Below are positions 1 through 12,788 of a DNA stretch of 64,000 bases, in pieces. A program made the translations under genes and the position numbers. The notes beneath the pieces are model-generated. The model did not search any database. It was not told where the DNA came from and saw only the letters and a program-made list of their open reading frames with translations. Positions within the stretch are counted from its first letter, which is position 1, and every line of letters begins with the position of its first letter. Source of the stretch: Vitis vinifera (Eukaryota > Streptophyta > Magnoliopsida > Vitales > Vitaceae); the NCBI RefSeq assembly GCF_030704535.1, contig NC_081817.1, positions 6,640,001 through 6,704,000 of the forward strand, read 5' to 3'.

Positions 1-2095
1 CCTATAAAAGCGTTTATGAAAAACAAACTATTAGTAAACGAACCATAACTTAAACATATTTATATTAATGTCATTGTTCAAATACAGAGAGTCTGATTTT
101 TATAAACCCTTTTAATAGTGGTACTTACGATTATCAAATATTAGAAAATGTAAGCTTGGTTTGGCAGTGGGAATCATCTAAAGAGCAGTTGATAGTAAGT
201 TAAAGTAGACAAGAAAGAGAAGAAATATAAAGAGAGCAATTTTTATTTAAATTTTGGCATATTTATGCAAATTGTAAGGGGAGAAAATGTATATAAATTT
301 AGTTGTTAATATTTGAAGTTATTTAGCTATTATATTTATATATGCCAATTTACCTACATCATGTTTTGTGCTCCAAATAATTGTTTTGAAGGTCTAATAA
401 CTCTAGTTTTTGCCCTCAATTCAGAATTATTAAATCAGAAAAATACTATCTAAAAAGCAAGGTACAGAAGATGAGAGAAAGAAAGTGAATATGTTTTTTG
501 GCTACTTGTGCCCAGCTTAAAATGATTACCCCTACACCTCCAACTTGAAAGAAACCTCTGACTGCTCCATTATTCAAGAGGGAATGAGGGAATCAGAACT
601 ACTGATGCAGATTCATTCTTCTTCTTTTGTTTTTATTTTTTTATGCTTTTCTTCTGGTTTTTTCAGCGTACCAAGTCAAGCAGATTGATTACATTGTCCC
701 TTTTCCCCACTTTGGCAAGAGGGACAGTGTCAGGTAGATGTTCTCAATCTGCAAGCCAAAGTTCTAGATATGATTCACCTAGCTTTCTAACCAGACCTGG
801 TGCCACTGGACTCTGGCCTATTAGCCATCAAGGCTAGGGAACAGGCTCAAATGAGCAGGCAAAAAGGAGTGAAGCCCAGGCTGTTCATTAGTTGGACTGC
901 TCATTTTCCAATTCTTGGCAGTTTCATTAGTTGTTTTCGCCCTACCCCTCAAAGAAAAAGATAGATTTATCTGTCATTAGGTGCAATTGAACTTGGTCTG
1001 CACTCTGTTTTTCCCCTTTCAATACTCTTTATTGAATCCCATAACCCAAGTGGCCAAACCCCTTGTGACTGTTTCTGTCATGGATATGGGTTCAAAATTG
1101 AGTTCATCATCACACGAAATTGGAAAAAAATTAACAGGGTCAAGTCATTGTAGGGCACGCTATGCATATGCCTTATAGCTGGGAGTTCATCTGCTTGGCA
1201 AGGTAACCACAATCAAGTCATGCTATGGCCTATTCAGGAGTCCAAATTCAACAGCAGACCCTGCACGAGCCGGGGGACATGGTGGATCTTCTCCCCATCA
1301 GCATGTGTACTGCTTGGAAATGGCTTCGCCGAAAGCAACATCCATAAGTTTTTCCAGGTTCCTAGTTCTCCATTGACTAGAATGTGGAGTTATCAAGCAA
1401 TGACTCCAACCTTTACATCCCCATCAGCATGTGCAGTGAACCACAATTGTTGAGTTGGTGCCAACTTTTCAAAGCTAGCTGGGCTAAGGGATAGAGGGAG
1501 AGTCAGTCAAGGGGTGAACCCTTTTGCGGGTTGTGTTAGTATATGGGGTTTTCTGTACAGAACCTAGTTTTCCATGATGTCTGGTTCAAATCCATTATAA
1601 TTCATGATAGTGAAATGGCCAACACTCACCATGGATGGTAGGTACACCTCATGTGGGAGGATCTAATAATTACTTCTTCTGGTCTTACTAAGCATCATTA
1701 CTCTAGTTGTATCATATCTGGGGCATAGGCAATAAGGTAAAGATAACAAGAAGTAGCAACCTTAGACTACTATTTTCAGATTATGGCATGGCTCCCTCAT
1801 GTACCAACACACATACATACATATTGGAATTTCATACTAATTTGGAGAACTAAAATTCCATTTCAAGAAAATTAGAGTGGTTACAGTTCAAAAAAGAAGT
1901 TAAAGCTAAAGCTAAAGTTCTTAGAATAGGGTCAACCTCTCTGCTAGAGAAGTTAGGATCTTACATTTCTGAGGAAAATTATAGTACAAATTAATGCATG
2001 ACAATCATCCATTTCAATTTCCCTTTTTCATGTCTAACAGTATGAAAAGGATGGACACGCTTGAGAACGATGGGGTGAGGAAACTGGGAGTAGGG
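1..2095. other. Intergenic sequence, no gene supported
   Basis: The open frames here are short and resemble no family I know. The part at about 480-1750 is less AT-rich than the far left and could hold a transcribed non-coding or regulatory region downstream of the DUF1635 gene, but nothing in the sequence proves it. Confidence 0.5.
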
Positions 2096-2956
2096 TCAAT
2101 GGTGAACAACCCTTTGATACTTTTTGTTGGGGGAAGACTCGGAGTCTTCATATGGCGCCTGACCTCTCTTCTTGCAGAAGCTAGCATTCACATTGACACA
2201 TGAGTCTGGGTGTAGGAGGGGAGGGGTAGGAGGAGAAGGGATGGCCACTGGTGGAATCTCAATGGAATCAAGTTGGGGTGGGGGGTGTTGCCACTGAGGG
2301 AGAGGCCCGGCCAGGAGTAGTGTCTGGAGGAGAGGCCCTGCTTCCAACACTGCCTGCAAGAGCTTCCCCTTCTCAGGCAGTGGCTTCTCAGCCAGCAACT
2401 TGAGGTTTGCTTGGGGTTGAGAAATTGGTTCCTTGCGAGGAGACAAACTGATGTATTCATCAGAATTGGAAGGCGAAAAACCATTGTAGGAGTCACCCCC
2501 TCTTTGCTCATCATCACTGCTGCAAGTTCCTGCAGAAAGTGGAGGTGCAGCAGCAGCAGCAGCCTCTTGCTGGTTCTGGAGCATGATCAGCTTCTCCAAC
2601 ATTAGCTTTTGGCACCTGGCTTGGGCTTCATCTCTCTCCTTGATGGTCCTGCTCAGGAGATCATTGATACGAATCACTTCATACTCTCTTCTTCTAATCT
2701 CCTCCTGAGCTGATAAAACTGTTGTCTCTAGCTCCAAAGTTGTGCAGAGGAGGGTATGCTTTAGCTCCTCAATGTCCTGCCCATCAAAGATAAAAACAAA
2801 CACCCATTACTCCAAAATCAAAACACACAACACAGGAAAGAGGAAAAGACCCCAATTCAGCTTTAACAAGAGAGAATAAGCTCCAACTCGATAGCAGTTT
2901 CTCACCTCTTCTTGCTGGCAGTAAACCCAGCTAGGAGTGCTGCATTGATCCTCCAT
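2096..2956 (-). CDS. DUF1635 family protein, two exons
   Basis: Exon 1 is 2906-2956 (17 codons, starting MEDQCSTPSWVYCQQEE). Exon 2 is 2096-2776, starting DIEELKHTLLCTTLELET. The donor GTGAG and acceptor GGGCAG join in phase 0 and give 243 residues. Plant DUF1635 proteins start with this layout: a short first exon with a tryptophan, then an E-E-L-K-H segment that runs into a charged, coiled-coil-like stretch (about residues 18-75, with RRREYEVIRINDLLSRTIKE). The middle holds an alanine run and a serine/acidic low-complexity region. The C-terminus is basic and ends KKYQRVVHH, as in relatives I remember. The molecular role of the family is unknown. No signal peptide or membrane segment is visible. 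The start is the only ATG that gives the family N-terminus and a clean splice. Confidence 0.85.
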
Positions 2957-3249
2957 GGCAATTGTGTGAATCCTACCACAAGAGAGGGAAGAAGACACAG
3001 AGAAAAAGGGGGAGAGGCCTGTATAAGAGGTAGTTTCAATTCTTATAATAAATTGAACTAGTTTGATGTCAAAAATTCCTTGTCGTTTTACTTCATGGGA
3101 CATGGGGGGTTGGACAAAGGCACAAAAGGCCAAAGGGTATACAAAAGCCAAGAAACCCAAAGTGCTTGATGTCTATATGCTCTTAGATTCTATGCATGCA
3201 ATGACAAAACTTTCAGATGTATGGATGGGAATGTGAAATGGGTCAAAAG

Positions 3250-3266
3250 CCCTAAACCCTAAACCC
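3250..3266. promoter_or_regulatory. Telo-box-like motif upstream of the DUF1635 gene
   Basis: Two copies of CCCTAAA lie in tandem about 300 bp upstream of the DUF1635 start codon. AAACCCTAA telo-boxes are known promoter elements in plant genes active in dividing cells. Position and motif are seen; function here is inferred. Confidence 0.3.
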
Positions 3267-4448
3267 CTTTCATAACTTCATAATAGTCTTCCCATCACAA
3301 ATTCACACCTGCATGCTAGTGTAAAACCAAGTAATAAAAAATTAAATAAAGACTAAAAAGATGGATTATAATGCATATTTCCTCCATTCTTTTCCAACAT
3401 TGCCTAATTTACTAACATCTAATATCATTTCAGTCCTTATATATAAAGGCCATATTGACTTGTAAGATTTTTGGGCCAAGTGAAGAAACACAAATTAACC
3501 CTCCAACTAAAAATTCTGTTTTTATTATTTTTTTTAATGAAAAATTAATGCCAAGCTTAAAATTCAATGATTGAAATTGATTTTTGAACACTTCAACATG
3601 ATACTCGCTCTTAAGAAACCATGAACTCTCTATTATTGCAATAAATAAATATAAACATTTATACAGTAAAACTGAAATACTTTTTTGAGAAAATTATGAG
3701 ATACTGATTTGATATCTATCAAACTAGCGATTTTGATTATTAAAAATATATGATGAAATTTAAGTAATCGGATATACACATAAATAAAATGAAAATACGA
3801 AAGAATGAGATCAAGATAAACCAATAGAATAAAACTGTATATATGACATATTATGATTGGTCTTGTTTTCAATAGTTGCAAATTCAATACCTACTTTTTG
3901 CTTCTAGGAAACCCTAAGGGAACCGAATTATATCCCATCAATATATTGAAATAGGGTCCACAATAACCCAATTGTGGACACAAAATGAACCTTATAATAC
4001 AAACAAATTCACCTTCCATTTGACCATTTCAACTCTTAACTCGTAAGTTATTCTCCCTCTTGTCAACAATTTCTCATGCCTTGCGTGTGGATCCCACTTT
4101 TTATTCTTCTAATTTCACATTTTTATTTAATTAATCATTCTTTTTAAAATGGGAAAAATATGAAAGTTAATGAGATACTTTAATTTTATTTATTTATTAT
4201 TTAAGCATGCAATGCCGTATCCGATTTCTAAAGCTCTTTCATCCGCATGCCCTACCATGCATACGTTGTCATCATATTTTGAATATCACTAGAATTCTTC
4301 TATCATATGATTGATGTGTTAAAAAAATGTTGTAAACAAAAATTTTGGTTAAATATTATGATGTTTCTTTGCCTTTTATACTCAAAATTTAGCATTTGCC
4401 TCTCAAAATGATTATTTTTACTTATAAAGATAAGAAAAAAAAATTACA

Positions 4449-4790
4449 GATCTATTTGAGAGCTGCTTTTGAAAACAATTTTCTATTTTTCAAAACAGAA
4501 AATATAGAAAACACTTTTGATAACCAAAAACTTTTTTTTTATATTCTTAAGAACTAAAAACTTGATGCTTTCACTTGTTTTTTTAGAGTTATTTTAAAAA
4601 ATAATTATATAAATATGTAGAATCATTAAAAATAAAACAGTAGATATAAAAATTATTTTTAAAACATATTTAAAAAATATATTAAAAACATTTTAGGTTT
4701 TTAAATATGTTTTTGTTTTAAAAAATGAAAGAACAGTTTTCAAAAACTATTTTTTAGAATTGTTTTAAAAAAAAGTTAACAAACAGGCTC
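4449..4790. repeat. MITE-like element with imperfect terminal inverted repeats
   Basis: The left end (GATCTATTTGAGAGCTGC) and the reverse complement of the right end (GAGCCTGTTTGTTAAC) are related and both run into A/T-rich arms containing AAAACAATT. Length is about 340 bp with no coding capacity. The right end resembles the termini of the Harbinger element at 16451-21470. No convincing target duplication was found, so the borders are approximate. Confidence 0.4.
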
Positions 4791-6899
4791 TACAATTCTC
4801 TCATATTTTGAATTTTAACTTCTTTTAGTGACTATTATCCACTTCTTTCTTTCTTTCTTTTCCCACAATTCGCATAAAAAAAGTATGAACCAATATTGTG
4901 TAAGCAAATTCGAAAGGAAATTATTAAATTTTGAATACAAAAGAAGAAAGTGACAAAAAAGGAAACCTAAAGCTAAGGACAAAGTGTATTTAATTCATAA
5001 AAAAAGAAAAAAAAAGGTGATACAATGAATATGAATTTTAGTATACTATATATGACATGATATAATAATAGTAATGCTTTAGAATCTATTGATTGAAAAA
5101 TGTGATGTGTCTAATAGCTTTGATGTTTGATTTTAGTGGGGTTTTTTTTTTCAAAGTTTGATAAATTGTGATTGCAAATATAGAAATAAAGCAGAGATGA
5201 TGTAGTGTTGGTTTTGTGACGGTAGAAAAAGTAATTGAGTCCCTTTTTCAACTGTAAAAAGAGGGACCGAAAGAATCATTTTAACGTACCTTTCACCAAC
5301 ATACTCTTAGAATTTTTAAAGTCCAAGTATATGAAACATTGTAGTCCTTAACTGCAGCATAATTCCCGTTGGTCCCCTCACCTAATCTCTAAGACCCTCC
5401 TACCTTCGCGTCTTTGGCCTTTTTGATCAAAGTCTCATAAAATATATATTTCGACGTGTCCGATTACGATACCGGTTTAGTAGGTGCGAAAAAAACATGT
5501 ACAATTAGCTCATATCATGTATATATTTAGGTTTAATTGTTCTACATTAAGTTTAATTTTATTGTTTTGTAATTTGATCACATGATTTGTACTTGATTGA
5601 CTCTTATGTACACTCTGGTCTTATCATTTGAGACTTTATATAACGGTTTAGATTTTATCATATACTTTCAATGGTCATGATTGAGAATGTTATAAATATA
5701 TTTTCGGTGCCTTGAAATTTTACTTTATGGATTCATCCATCCTTTATGTTCAATTGAGCAAACATTAAAAAAAAAAAAAAAATACCCGACATTCAGAAAA
5801 GTTTTGTACATTTGCATTTTCAAACTTATTTGAAAACGTGTTCATTCTACTTTTTTTTTCTTCATATAAGCCAAAAATAAGCATTTACATTGATTATATA
5901 TCCCTGGTTTGGCGGTACAATTAGACTTTTACGAACTTTTGAGATTTAAAAATTTTGATATGATAAAGTTTTTGAAAGTATAATAAGAGTAACTTTAAAT
6001 TGAACTTTATGATAAAATTTATTCCAAAGTTTTCTCAAAATATGAAACAATATTACCCGAATTGAAGGTGGTTGTTGATTGAAGCAAAGAGGGTAGTTTG
6101 AGTACTCAATTGCATCTTTTTTATCATATCATTTGTGTTTTTGTGCATGCTCCCCACTAAAATCTCAAAAAGGAGCTCACCCCTTTTCTTTACATGTATA
6201 TATTTTTAATGATTATTTTACCCTAACCAAAGTTGATGTCCAATCGACTTCTCAATGATATCTAAAACCATGATATCAACTGCCTTTTTATTTTTATTTT
6301 TATTTTTTTGAAAAAAAATATACATATATTTACATATAATTTGAGCGATTTTTTTAAGGATTGTGATTATGAGTATTATTATTTTTATTATTATTATTAA
6401 TATAATTATAAGGTGGCTCCACGCGGTTTCCAATTGTGGGAGAAAAAAGGTAGTGGGGCTTGTCCCCTTTCTTTTTTCTCTTTGCATGTGAGATGGTGAT
6501 TGATGCTAGCCCCACCTCTTTCTTTTCTTTTGCCCTTTTCTTCCTTTTCCTTTTGGAAAAGTAGTGATTGGGTCACCGGGGATGCATGGACCATTCAACC
6601 ACGGCCAAATAGAGTTTTGGGGTCTAAATTTTAAATAAATTATACCCACAAAAATATATTTATATAGATAGATAGAGGTCAATAGGCTATGTCCAAATCC
6701 AGCCCAACCCGAGTGAGAAAATTCAGGCCCAAATTTGAGGCCAAGCCCTGCACATGATTTCCATCCTAATGATTCATAATCATGTTAGGCTTCAAAAAGA
6801 CATTCAGGGGAAAGTGGGTTCACTTTTAGTACATAAAATTTTCTTAATTCCACATACACATGATTCATGTCCAATGACATTCACAAACTAAATTTGGTT

Positions 6900-7736
6900 G
6901 TTATGTAGGGTTCGACATAGATCATAACAACCTATGTTAGATTAAGGTTTGATCAATTTCGATTTTGATGATAACAAAATAAAGGTTAAAGATATTAATA
7001 ATTTTTTCTGTCTAAGTGCATGGGTTTAAAAAAAATCACATCATTCCATATGCTAAAACTTAAGTATTTCTCTCATCTCCAAGAAGTAAGAGAAAGTGTA
7101 ATTAAAGAAGATGATCCATAATAAGAAGATTTCCTTAGAACAATTAAGAAGAAGATATAATCAAGATTAATCAAATTTATTTTTAAGATATTTCATTATA
7201 AGATTGTGGGTGCACTAAGTTAGGATTGCATGGATATTTTCATTAAAACACCTAACACTCTAAATTTCATTCAATTGAAATCAAACGGTCTTAAATCCAT
7301 TCAAAAGTTGGATGAAGTATTTTATATATATATATATATGAAAATCACAAAAAATTTATGTATTTCATACATAAAAGGTATGGAATCAAAGAGTTTCAAG
7401 TGTAAATGTTATTTTTTTATAAAATGAGTTCAATTGGAGGCTAAGGGACCTTGGGTAGTCGACCCATAATGCCTTGGTAGGTGCATCCAAGTTTTCCAAA
7501 GTGGTAGTGAGTTATAGAGACATTTCTAATTCAACTAGGAGATCAACCAATTGAATTGTAAGTTTCCCATGTGGTCAATTGTGAGCACATTAATTATATA
7601 ATTGCTAACTAGGTGGTTGATTGAGCAATCGATCGAATCGACAACTAGCTGCCTTTGACAATTAGTTTGCTCCTAAATTATATATAAATGCCTCTCAAAC
7701 TTTATTTATGATCTTCTAATGACCCATCATTAATTA
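6900..7736 (+). repeat. Possible degraded LTR-type sequence
   Basis: The segment contains GATGATAACAAAATAA near 6968, a string also present on the minus strand near 33510 in another LTR-like block. It ends with a TATA-like ATATATAAATG near 7680. No LTR ends or target duplication could be fixed, so this is a weak call. Confidence 0.25.
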
Positions 7737-8102
7737 TCATTCATTAGGATAGTGATTTTTACTACACTTTGATTTACTAGGAAATAATCTCATGCTCCAA
7801 TGGAAATAATCAAACTTACTAAACATATTACCTTGATCTAATCGAAGTGACTTCAATAGGATATCCGATCTTGCCTTAAATTCAATGAATGTATGCAAGG
7901 CATCAGATCTCCTATGTACATATTCAAACCCAGAGTAATCATCACTAAAAGTGATGAAATACCCATACCCTTCCCAAGCCTGGACACTAAAAGTTCCATA
8001 CATGTTAGTATGCACTAACTCCAAACATTCCTTGGCTTTAGTCATCTTAGTAATTTTACCATCTATACAAGATTCGTAGACTAAAAGATCTTCTGGAATC
8101 AA
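7737..8102 (-). pseudogene. Copia pol remnant: GAG-pre-integrase and integrase core
   Basis: The 121-codon frame reads E-S-C-x-D-G-K-x-T-K (pre-integrase), then AKECLELVHTNMYGTFSVQA and YGYFITFSDDYSGFEYVHRR. In Copia integrases this region reads CLELIHTD..GP...GG..YFITFIDDYSR..YVY. The key aspartate of the HTD motif has become asparagine (HTN). The frame loses similarity after LRLDQGN. No reverse transcriptase or RNase H follows within this fragment. Confidence 0.75.
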
Positions 8103-8429
8103 AGAGCCTAAACTTTACCAGTCTTTGGATCCTATTTAGATTAATATGACCTAGGTCTAAAAAACAAATGTTTAATTAGTACTAGGTTTAATCCTGAGAT
8201 CTGACTGTTTTCATCACTTGGCAAAGTAATAATGGAATACATATAAAAGAAGATGATATTATCTCCCACTCACTTGCATAACTATCTTTGCATTTGAAGC
8301 TAAGGTAAGTATAATCTCATTATTTAATCTTCTCACTTGTTGAATATCCTATAAGGACTTACAAACAATGAACTTGGAATCTATCCACCATAAATGATGA
8401 AATCCACCACTAAATATTCAACAATGAGA

Positions 8430-8702
8430 AAATGAGGTATACTTTTTTTTTTCCTTTAGGTAAACTAGGCACTGCTTTTCTAGTGTCCTAAAAGGTCACA
8501 AAGGAATCTCTCACCCTTGAGTTTGCTCTCTTATTCCTTCTTTTGAACTTTCCTTATTTGGTATTGTTTTTCTTCTTCTTGAGAGAATAACCTGAAGAAC
8601 CTTTGACTTCCATATGAACACCCTATAATCTTTGAGAATCCCTTTAGTCATCCAGAAAGAAAATGGCAAGATCTCTAAGATCATATGAATATTGGTGTTC
8701 AT
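8430..8702 (-). pseudogene. Copia gag remnant: C-terminal linker and damaged zinc knuckle
   Basis: The minus-strand frame reads GILKDYRVF, then a basic linker with SRRRKT and SSKEG, as in the C-terminal part of Copia gag. Just below 8511 the reading continues as FLCDLLGH-stop-K, which fits a decayed CCHC knuckle (C-x2-C-x3-GHWK). It lies in the expected position upstream of the integrase remnant, with the protease region deleted. Confidence 0.5.
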
Positions 8703-11700
8703 AACAGTCCTAAGAATAGCTTGTCAAAGCTAACCTACCCTTATCACCAAATAACCATTGTAAACTAGAAAGAGAATATCAAAGTATCTGGTAATATACA
8801 TGTGTTATTATTGCAACACATTATCCAAAGATCCAAGTATTAAACACTTGATCTTTTAATCTGTCTAATGCCACTTTGATATACCACTCTTTTCTTTTAC
8901 TAAGTTAGTTCATAAGGAATAACTAGCTCTACGTAAACTAGTTTCCATGCAATTAGTTACTATATCTAGAATCAAATTAGTCCAATTGATTAATTGGGCT
9001 TAGCCTATTGTGAGAAAGAGAGTGACAATAGAACTAATATGATATCTATAAAAATAATATAACAAAAAATATGACATAATTGAACATTCATGACATCTGA
9101 TAATTAATTTAGCAAAAATGTAGTGCTCTTAAGCTACATATCCTTTTGTAAGATATCCTAGTATCATAAGAATCAAGCCTACATGAGGCATGTCATGACC
9201 TTATTACTAGTTAGAGACTTTCTCACATTGATCTCCCTACCTTAACTATAAAGTTATCAAAGTCAAAATCAACATATTTTTTATTTGGCCCATGGACTAT
9301 CCAAGTAGGACCGCGTGGGGTGATTCTACCATTTCATATCCAATGTCAAATGAATAACCATTGTCCTTGAACTATCAATGTCACCAAGTAAAAAACCCCA
9401 TCGTGGGGTTGGTCGCTCTCACTACAAACATATCTAGTCTCGTCCATATGGAAAGTCCATATCTCATGATTTTTAGGGCTAACCTACCATGGGGGTGGTG
9501 ATGAACCCAAATCAAGATGGGCTCGACAATGGAGGTTGTGGGCTCACCTAAGACCCTTTCTCACTTAGTCTTTTGAGATAAATAAGAGCATTTTAAAACC
9601 ATTAGTAATTTCCTTGATGAATAAATTATTTACTTTGAAAATTTCCAAAAATATTTATTTCCTAAGTAGAAACCTAGTGTAATAGGAGAATACCAACATG
9701 GAAATTTTACAATTCCATTGAGAGTAATTTTCAAAAAGAATTTTGATAAAATATTCACTCTCAAAATTTTAAAATCTATTTTCATAAAATTTTCATTCTA
9801 TACACAATTCCAATTAATAAATATTTTATCTAGCAAATGTTTCAAAGAAATTTATTTCCATCAAATTACTAAGCCTTTTGGTAATAACCTTTTAATGATA
9901 AATTATCTCTAATGAAAATTTTCAAAATATTTATTTTCCAAATTGGAAACTCTTGTGTAATAAGGAAATGACTAATTTATGAGATTTTGAATAATTTTGA
10001 AAGCAGATGATCCAAGAAAGGAACTTTGCTTCTCATATTCAAAAATCCTCATAAGATTTACTTTCCTTATTTCTTACACTTTTCCAACTTAATAAATATT
10101 TCCATGGAAATTCTATAATAATTTATTCCATTAAATACTACAAAAAATAGAACCTTTTAGTAATTCCTTAATAGATAAAATATCCTCTATAAAAAAACTC
10201 TAAAAATATTTATTTCCAAAAATGAATTAAACAAACAATTTTGGAAAGTATTTTGAAAATATTTCATATCTCTATTAAATTACTAAAACTTTCCAAAGTT
10301 ATTTTGGTAAACCTTCTTATCATAAATTCTCTATCATGAGATTTTTCAAATCCATTATTTACTTTTAAATTGGGACTCATATGCTAAAAGAATTGCTTCT
10401 TTATTCCTTATCATTGATCCAAACATAATGGTTTCCTTATTTTTCTTTAGGGGAGAGAGTCTGGAGAACCAACTATAGGTATAATTTTCTTCTCTCATCG
10501 AGAAAGAACATGAAAACCTCATAAAATTTAATAAATAGATAGTTCTAAAGAAATAACAACCTTCTTAGTAACAACCAGTTTAAAAAGATAATCTTGGAAA
10601 ATATTTTCTCATGAAAATTTACTAAGAATACTGTGGACCCGCATTTCTCACGTGCGTCTCCACTCGATCGGCGAGACTCGCTTTTTATTTTGGAAAAGTG
10701 ATTTAAGAAAAGTCGGAGTCGCCACTTATTTTTATTTTTATTTTAAAGAGAAAATAAAACAAGAAAGAAAAACCCTAAAAAATGACTCCATAATTTTTGG
10801 AAAAAGGCATGTCTTTGAAAAACTCGAGTCTATGTACGGGGATCAGGTTACCTATCAGGAAGGTACCTTTAAAAGGTAGCACCCTTCTAAGCCCTATAGA
10901 GGTCTCTACTAACTAAGTTGAGGGAAATGTAGCAATTAATCGATTAATTATAGATACCTAAGTAAGCTAGATGGTTCCAAAAAATAGCATGCCAAATAAG
11001 ATCAAATCATAATAAAGGAAGGTTAGGATGCGTACCTAGACCGCTTCTCAAGCGCTTGCTTGCAACTACCCTCTTTCACGGTTGTGTCACTTTTTCTTCT
11101 CAGTCTAGTTGTGTCTGCTTCTTCGATCTAGCTCGTGTGTTCCTTCACCACAAAGAGTCCCCAAATCAGCTTATGCGTTCTTTAGAAGTTCCACCCGGAA
11201 ACGTGATCTCCATGTTTACAATTTTCTTCTGAATCTCGTTCAAAAAATCAACCAAAATTCTTCCAGAACTCTCTTTTTTCTCTCCCTAAGACCTCCCCCA
11301 TCTATCTTCAGGCTCTCCTCTAAAAAAAAAATCCCTCTCCTCTCTCCTCAATTGTTTTTCTCATATTCCCAAAAAAAAAACCTAAATCCCCTTCATCACG
11401 CCTCTCCTCCCTTTTTTGCATGTGAGTTGACTTTTCTTTCCTTCTCTGAATTCCCCCTACTCTATTTCTTGCAAAATACAGTCTGTCTATTCAATATGCC
11501 ACCTCAATTCTTCCTAAAATATATCATCTCTTTTCCTTTTCTGTTTAAAATATGCTTTGACCCAAAACACTACTGAATCCTTCTTCCATCATCACGTGAT
11601 TCTTTTTCCAAAAGACAAATTACATTACCTTCTTTGTTGATCATCATTTCTTTTTTCATACATAAGCTGAATCTTCCCTATAACATGGCTCCATTCATTT

Positions 11701-11820
11701 TTTCCATATGTCTACTCTTGGAACCAATATGGTAGCTACCCACTCCAAGCTTCACATCATAGGCACTTTCTTATCTTTCTATTGGTGGACTTCCTACAAA
11801 ATTTCAAAGTTAATAAAGTA

Positions 11821-11824
<4 letters not shown>

Positions 11825-11915
<91 letters not shown>
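11825..11915. repeat. (TAA)n microsatellite
   Basis: An almost perfect TAA trinucleotide tract of about 30 units lies inside the solo LTR. Confidence 0.95.
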
Positions 11916-11917
<2 letters not shown>

Positions 11918-12150
11918 AAACTTTTAAACAAAATTATTAAATTAAACTAAATAAGTAAAGACAAGTATTAGGGAAAAGTGATAAAATAATAGGAAAATAA
12001 AATAAATGAAGAAATATACAAAATAATAAATAAAATAAAATAAACAAAAATATGAGGGTAAAAAAAAATTCAAGCAATGTAATTTCACAAAAACGAGTCT
12101 TGCAAGTCATACAAGCCGTGCAACCATGCAAACCATGCCCATGTAAAAAA

Positions 12151-12788
12151 TGATCTAAATGGGCCTAAGGTGCCTAAATGGGCCTAGAATGCCTAAATTG
12201 GCCTAAGGTGCCTAAGTGGGCCTAAGGTGCCTAAGGTGCCTAAATGGGCCTAAGGTGACTAAAAGGGCCTATGGTGCCTAAATTGACTTAAGGTGCCTAA
12301 GTGGGCCTAAAGTGCCTAAATCGTCCTAGGGTGCCTAAGTGGGCTTAGGGTGGTGCTTAAGTAGGTCTAAGGTGCCAAGGGTGTATCTAAGTGAACCTAA
12401 AGTGCCTAAGTGGGCTTAGGGTGACGCCAAATGGGCTAGGTGCGTCTAATGGGCTTAGGGTGTATTAAGTGGGCCTAGGGTGCCTAAATGGGCCTAAAGT
12501 GATCTAAGTGGGCCTAGGGTAACTAAGTGGGCTTAAAGTGTCTAAATGGGCCTAAAGTAATGCCTAATGGGCCAAGTGTACCTAAATGGGCCTAGGGTTA
12601 CCTAAATGGGCCTAGGGTGGCTAAATGGGCCTAAAGTGATCTAAGTGGGCCTAAGGTAACTAAGTGGGCCTAAAGTGTCTAAATGGGTCTAAAGTGATGC
12701 CTAATGGGCCAAGTGTACCTAAATGGCCCTAGGGATACCTAAATGGGCCTAGGGTGCCTAAGTGGGCCTAGAGTGCCTAAAAGCTATC
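12151..12788. repeat. Minisatellite of about 18-20 bp units (GTGCCTAAATGGGCCTAA type)
   Basis: About 30 diverged units based on TGGGCCTAAGGTGCCTAA lie in tandem within the 3' third of the solo LTR. Unit order varies, and longer sub-patterns recur (for example AAAGTGATCTAAGTGGGCC twice), which suggests amplification in more than one step. Confidence 0.9.

Larger units (their letters stand above)
2957..6899. other. AT-rich intergenic region
   Basis: This stretch begins with the promoter and 5' flank of the minus-strand DUF1635 gene. The rest is AT-rich with short meaningless frames, one MITE-like segment (4449-4790) and a GATA microsatellite near 6666. I see no gene. Confidence 0.5.

Noticed and set aside
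6218-6594. Two overlapping minus-strand frames of 62-89 codons
   Set aside because: They translate poly-A/T and microsatellite sequence (Ile/Lys runs) and show no conserved motif.
11109-11576. 155-codon open frame on the plus strand
   Set aside because: It lies inside the solo LTR, is a translation of C/T-rich DNA with no family likeness, and has no promoter or splice context.
12151-12788. CRISPR-like array of short repeats
   Set aside because: Units are directly adjacent without unique spacers, vary in sequence and lie in a plant LTR; it is a minisatellite.
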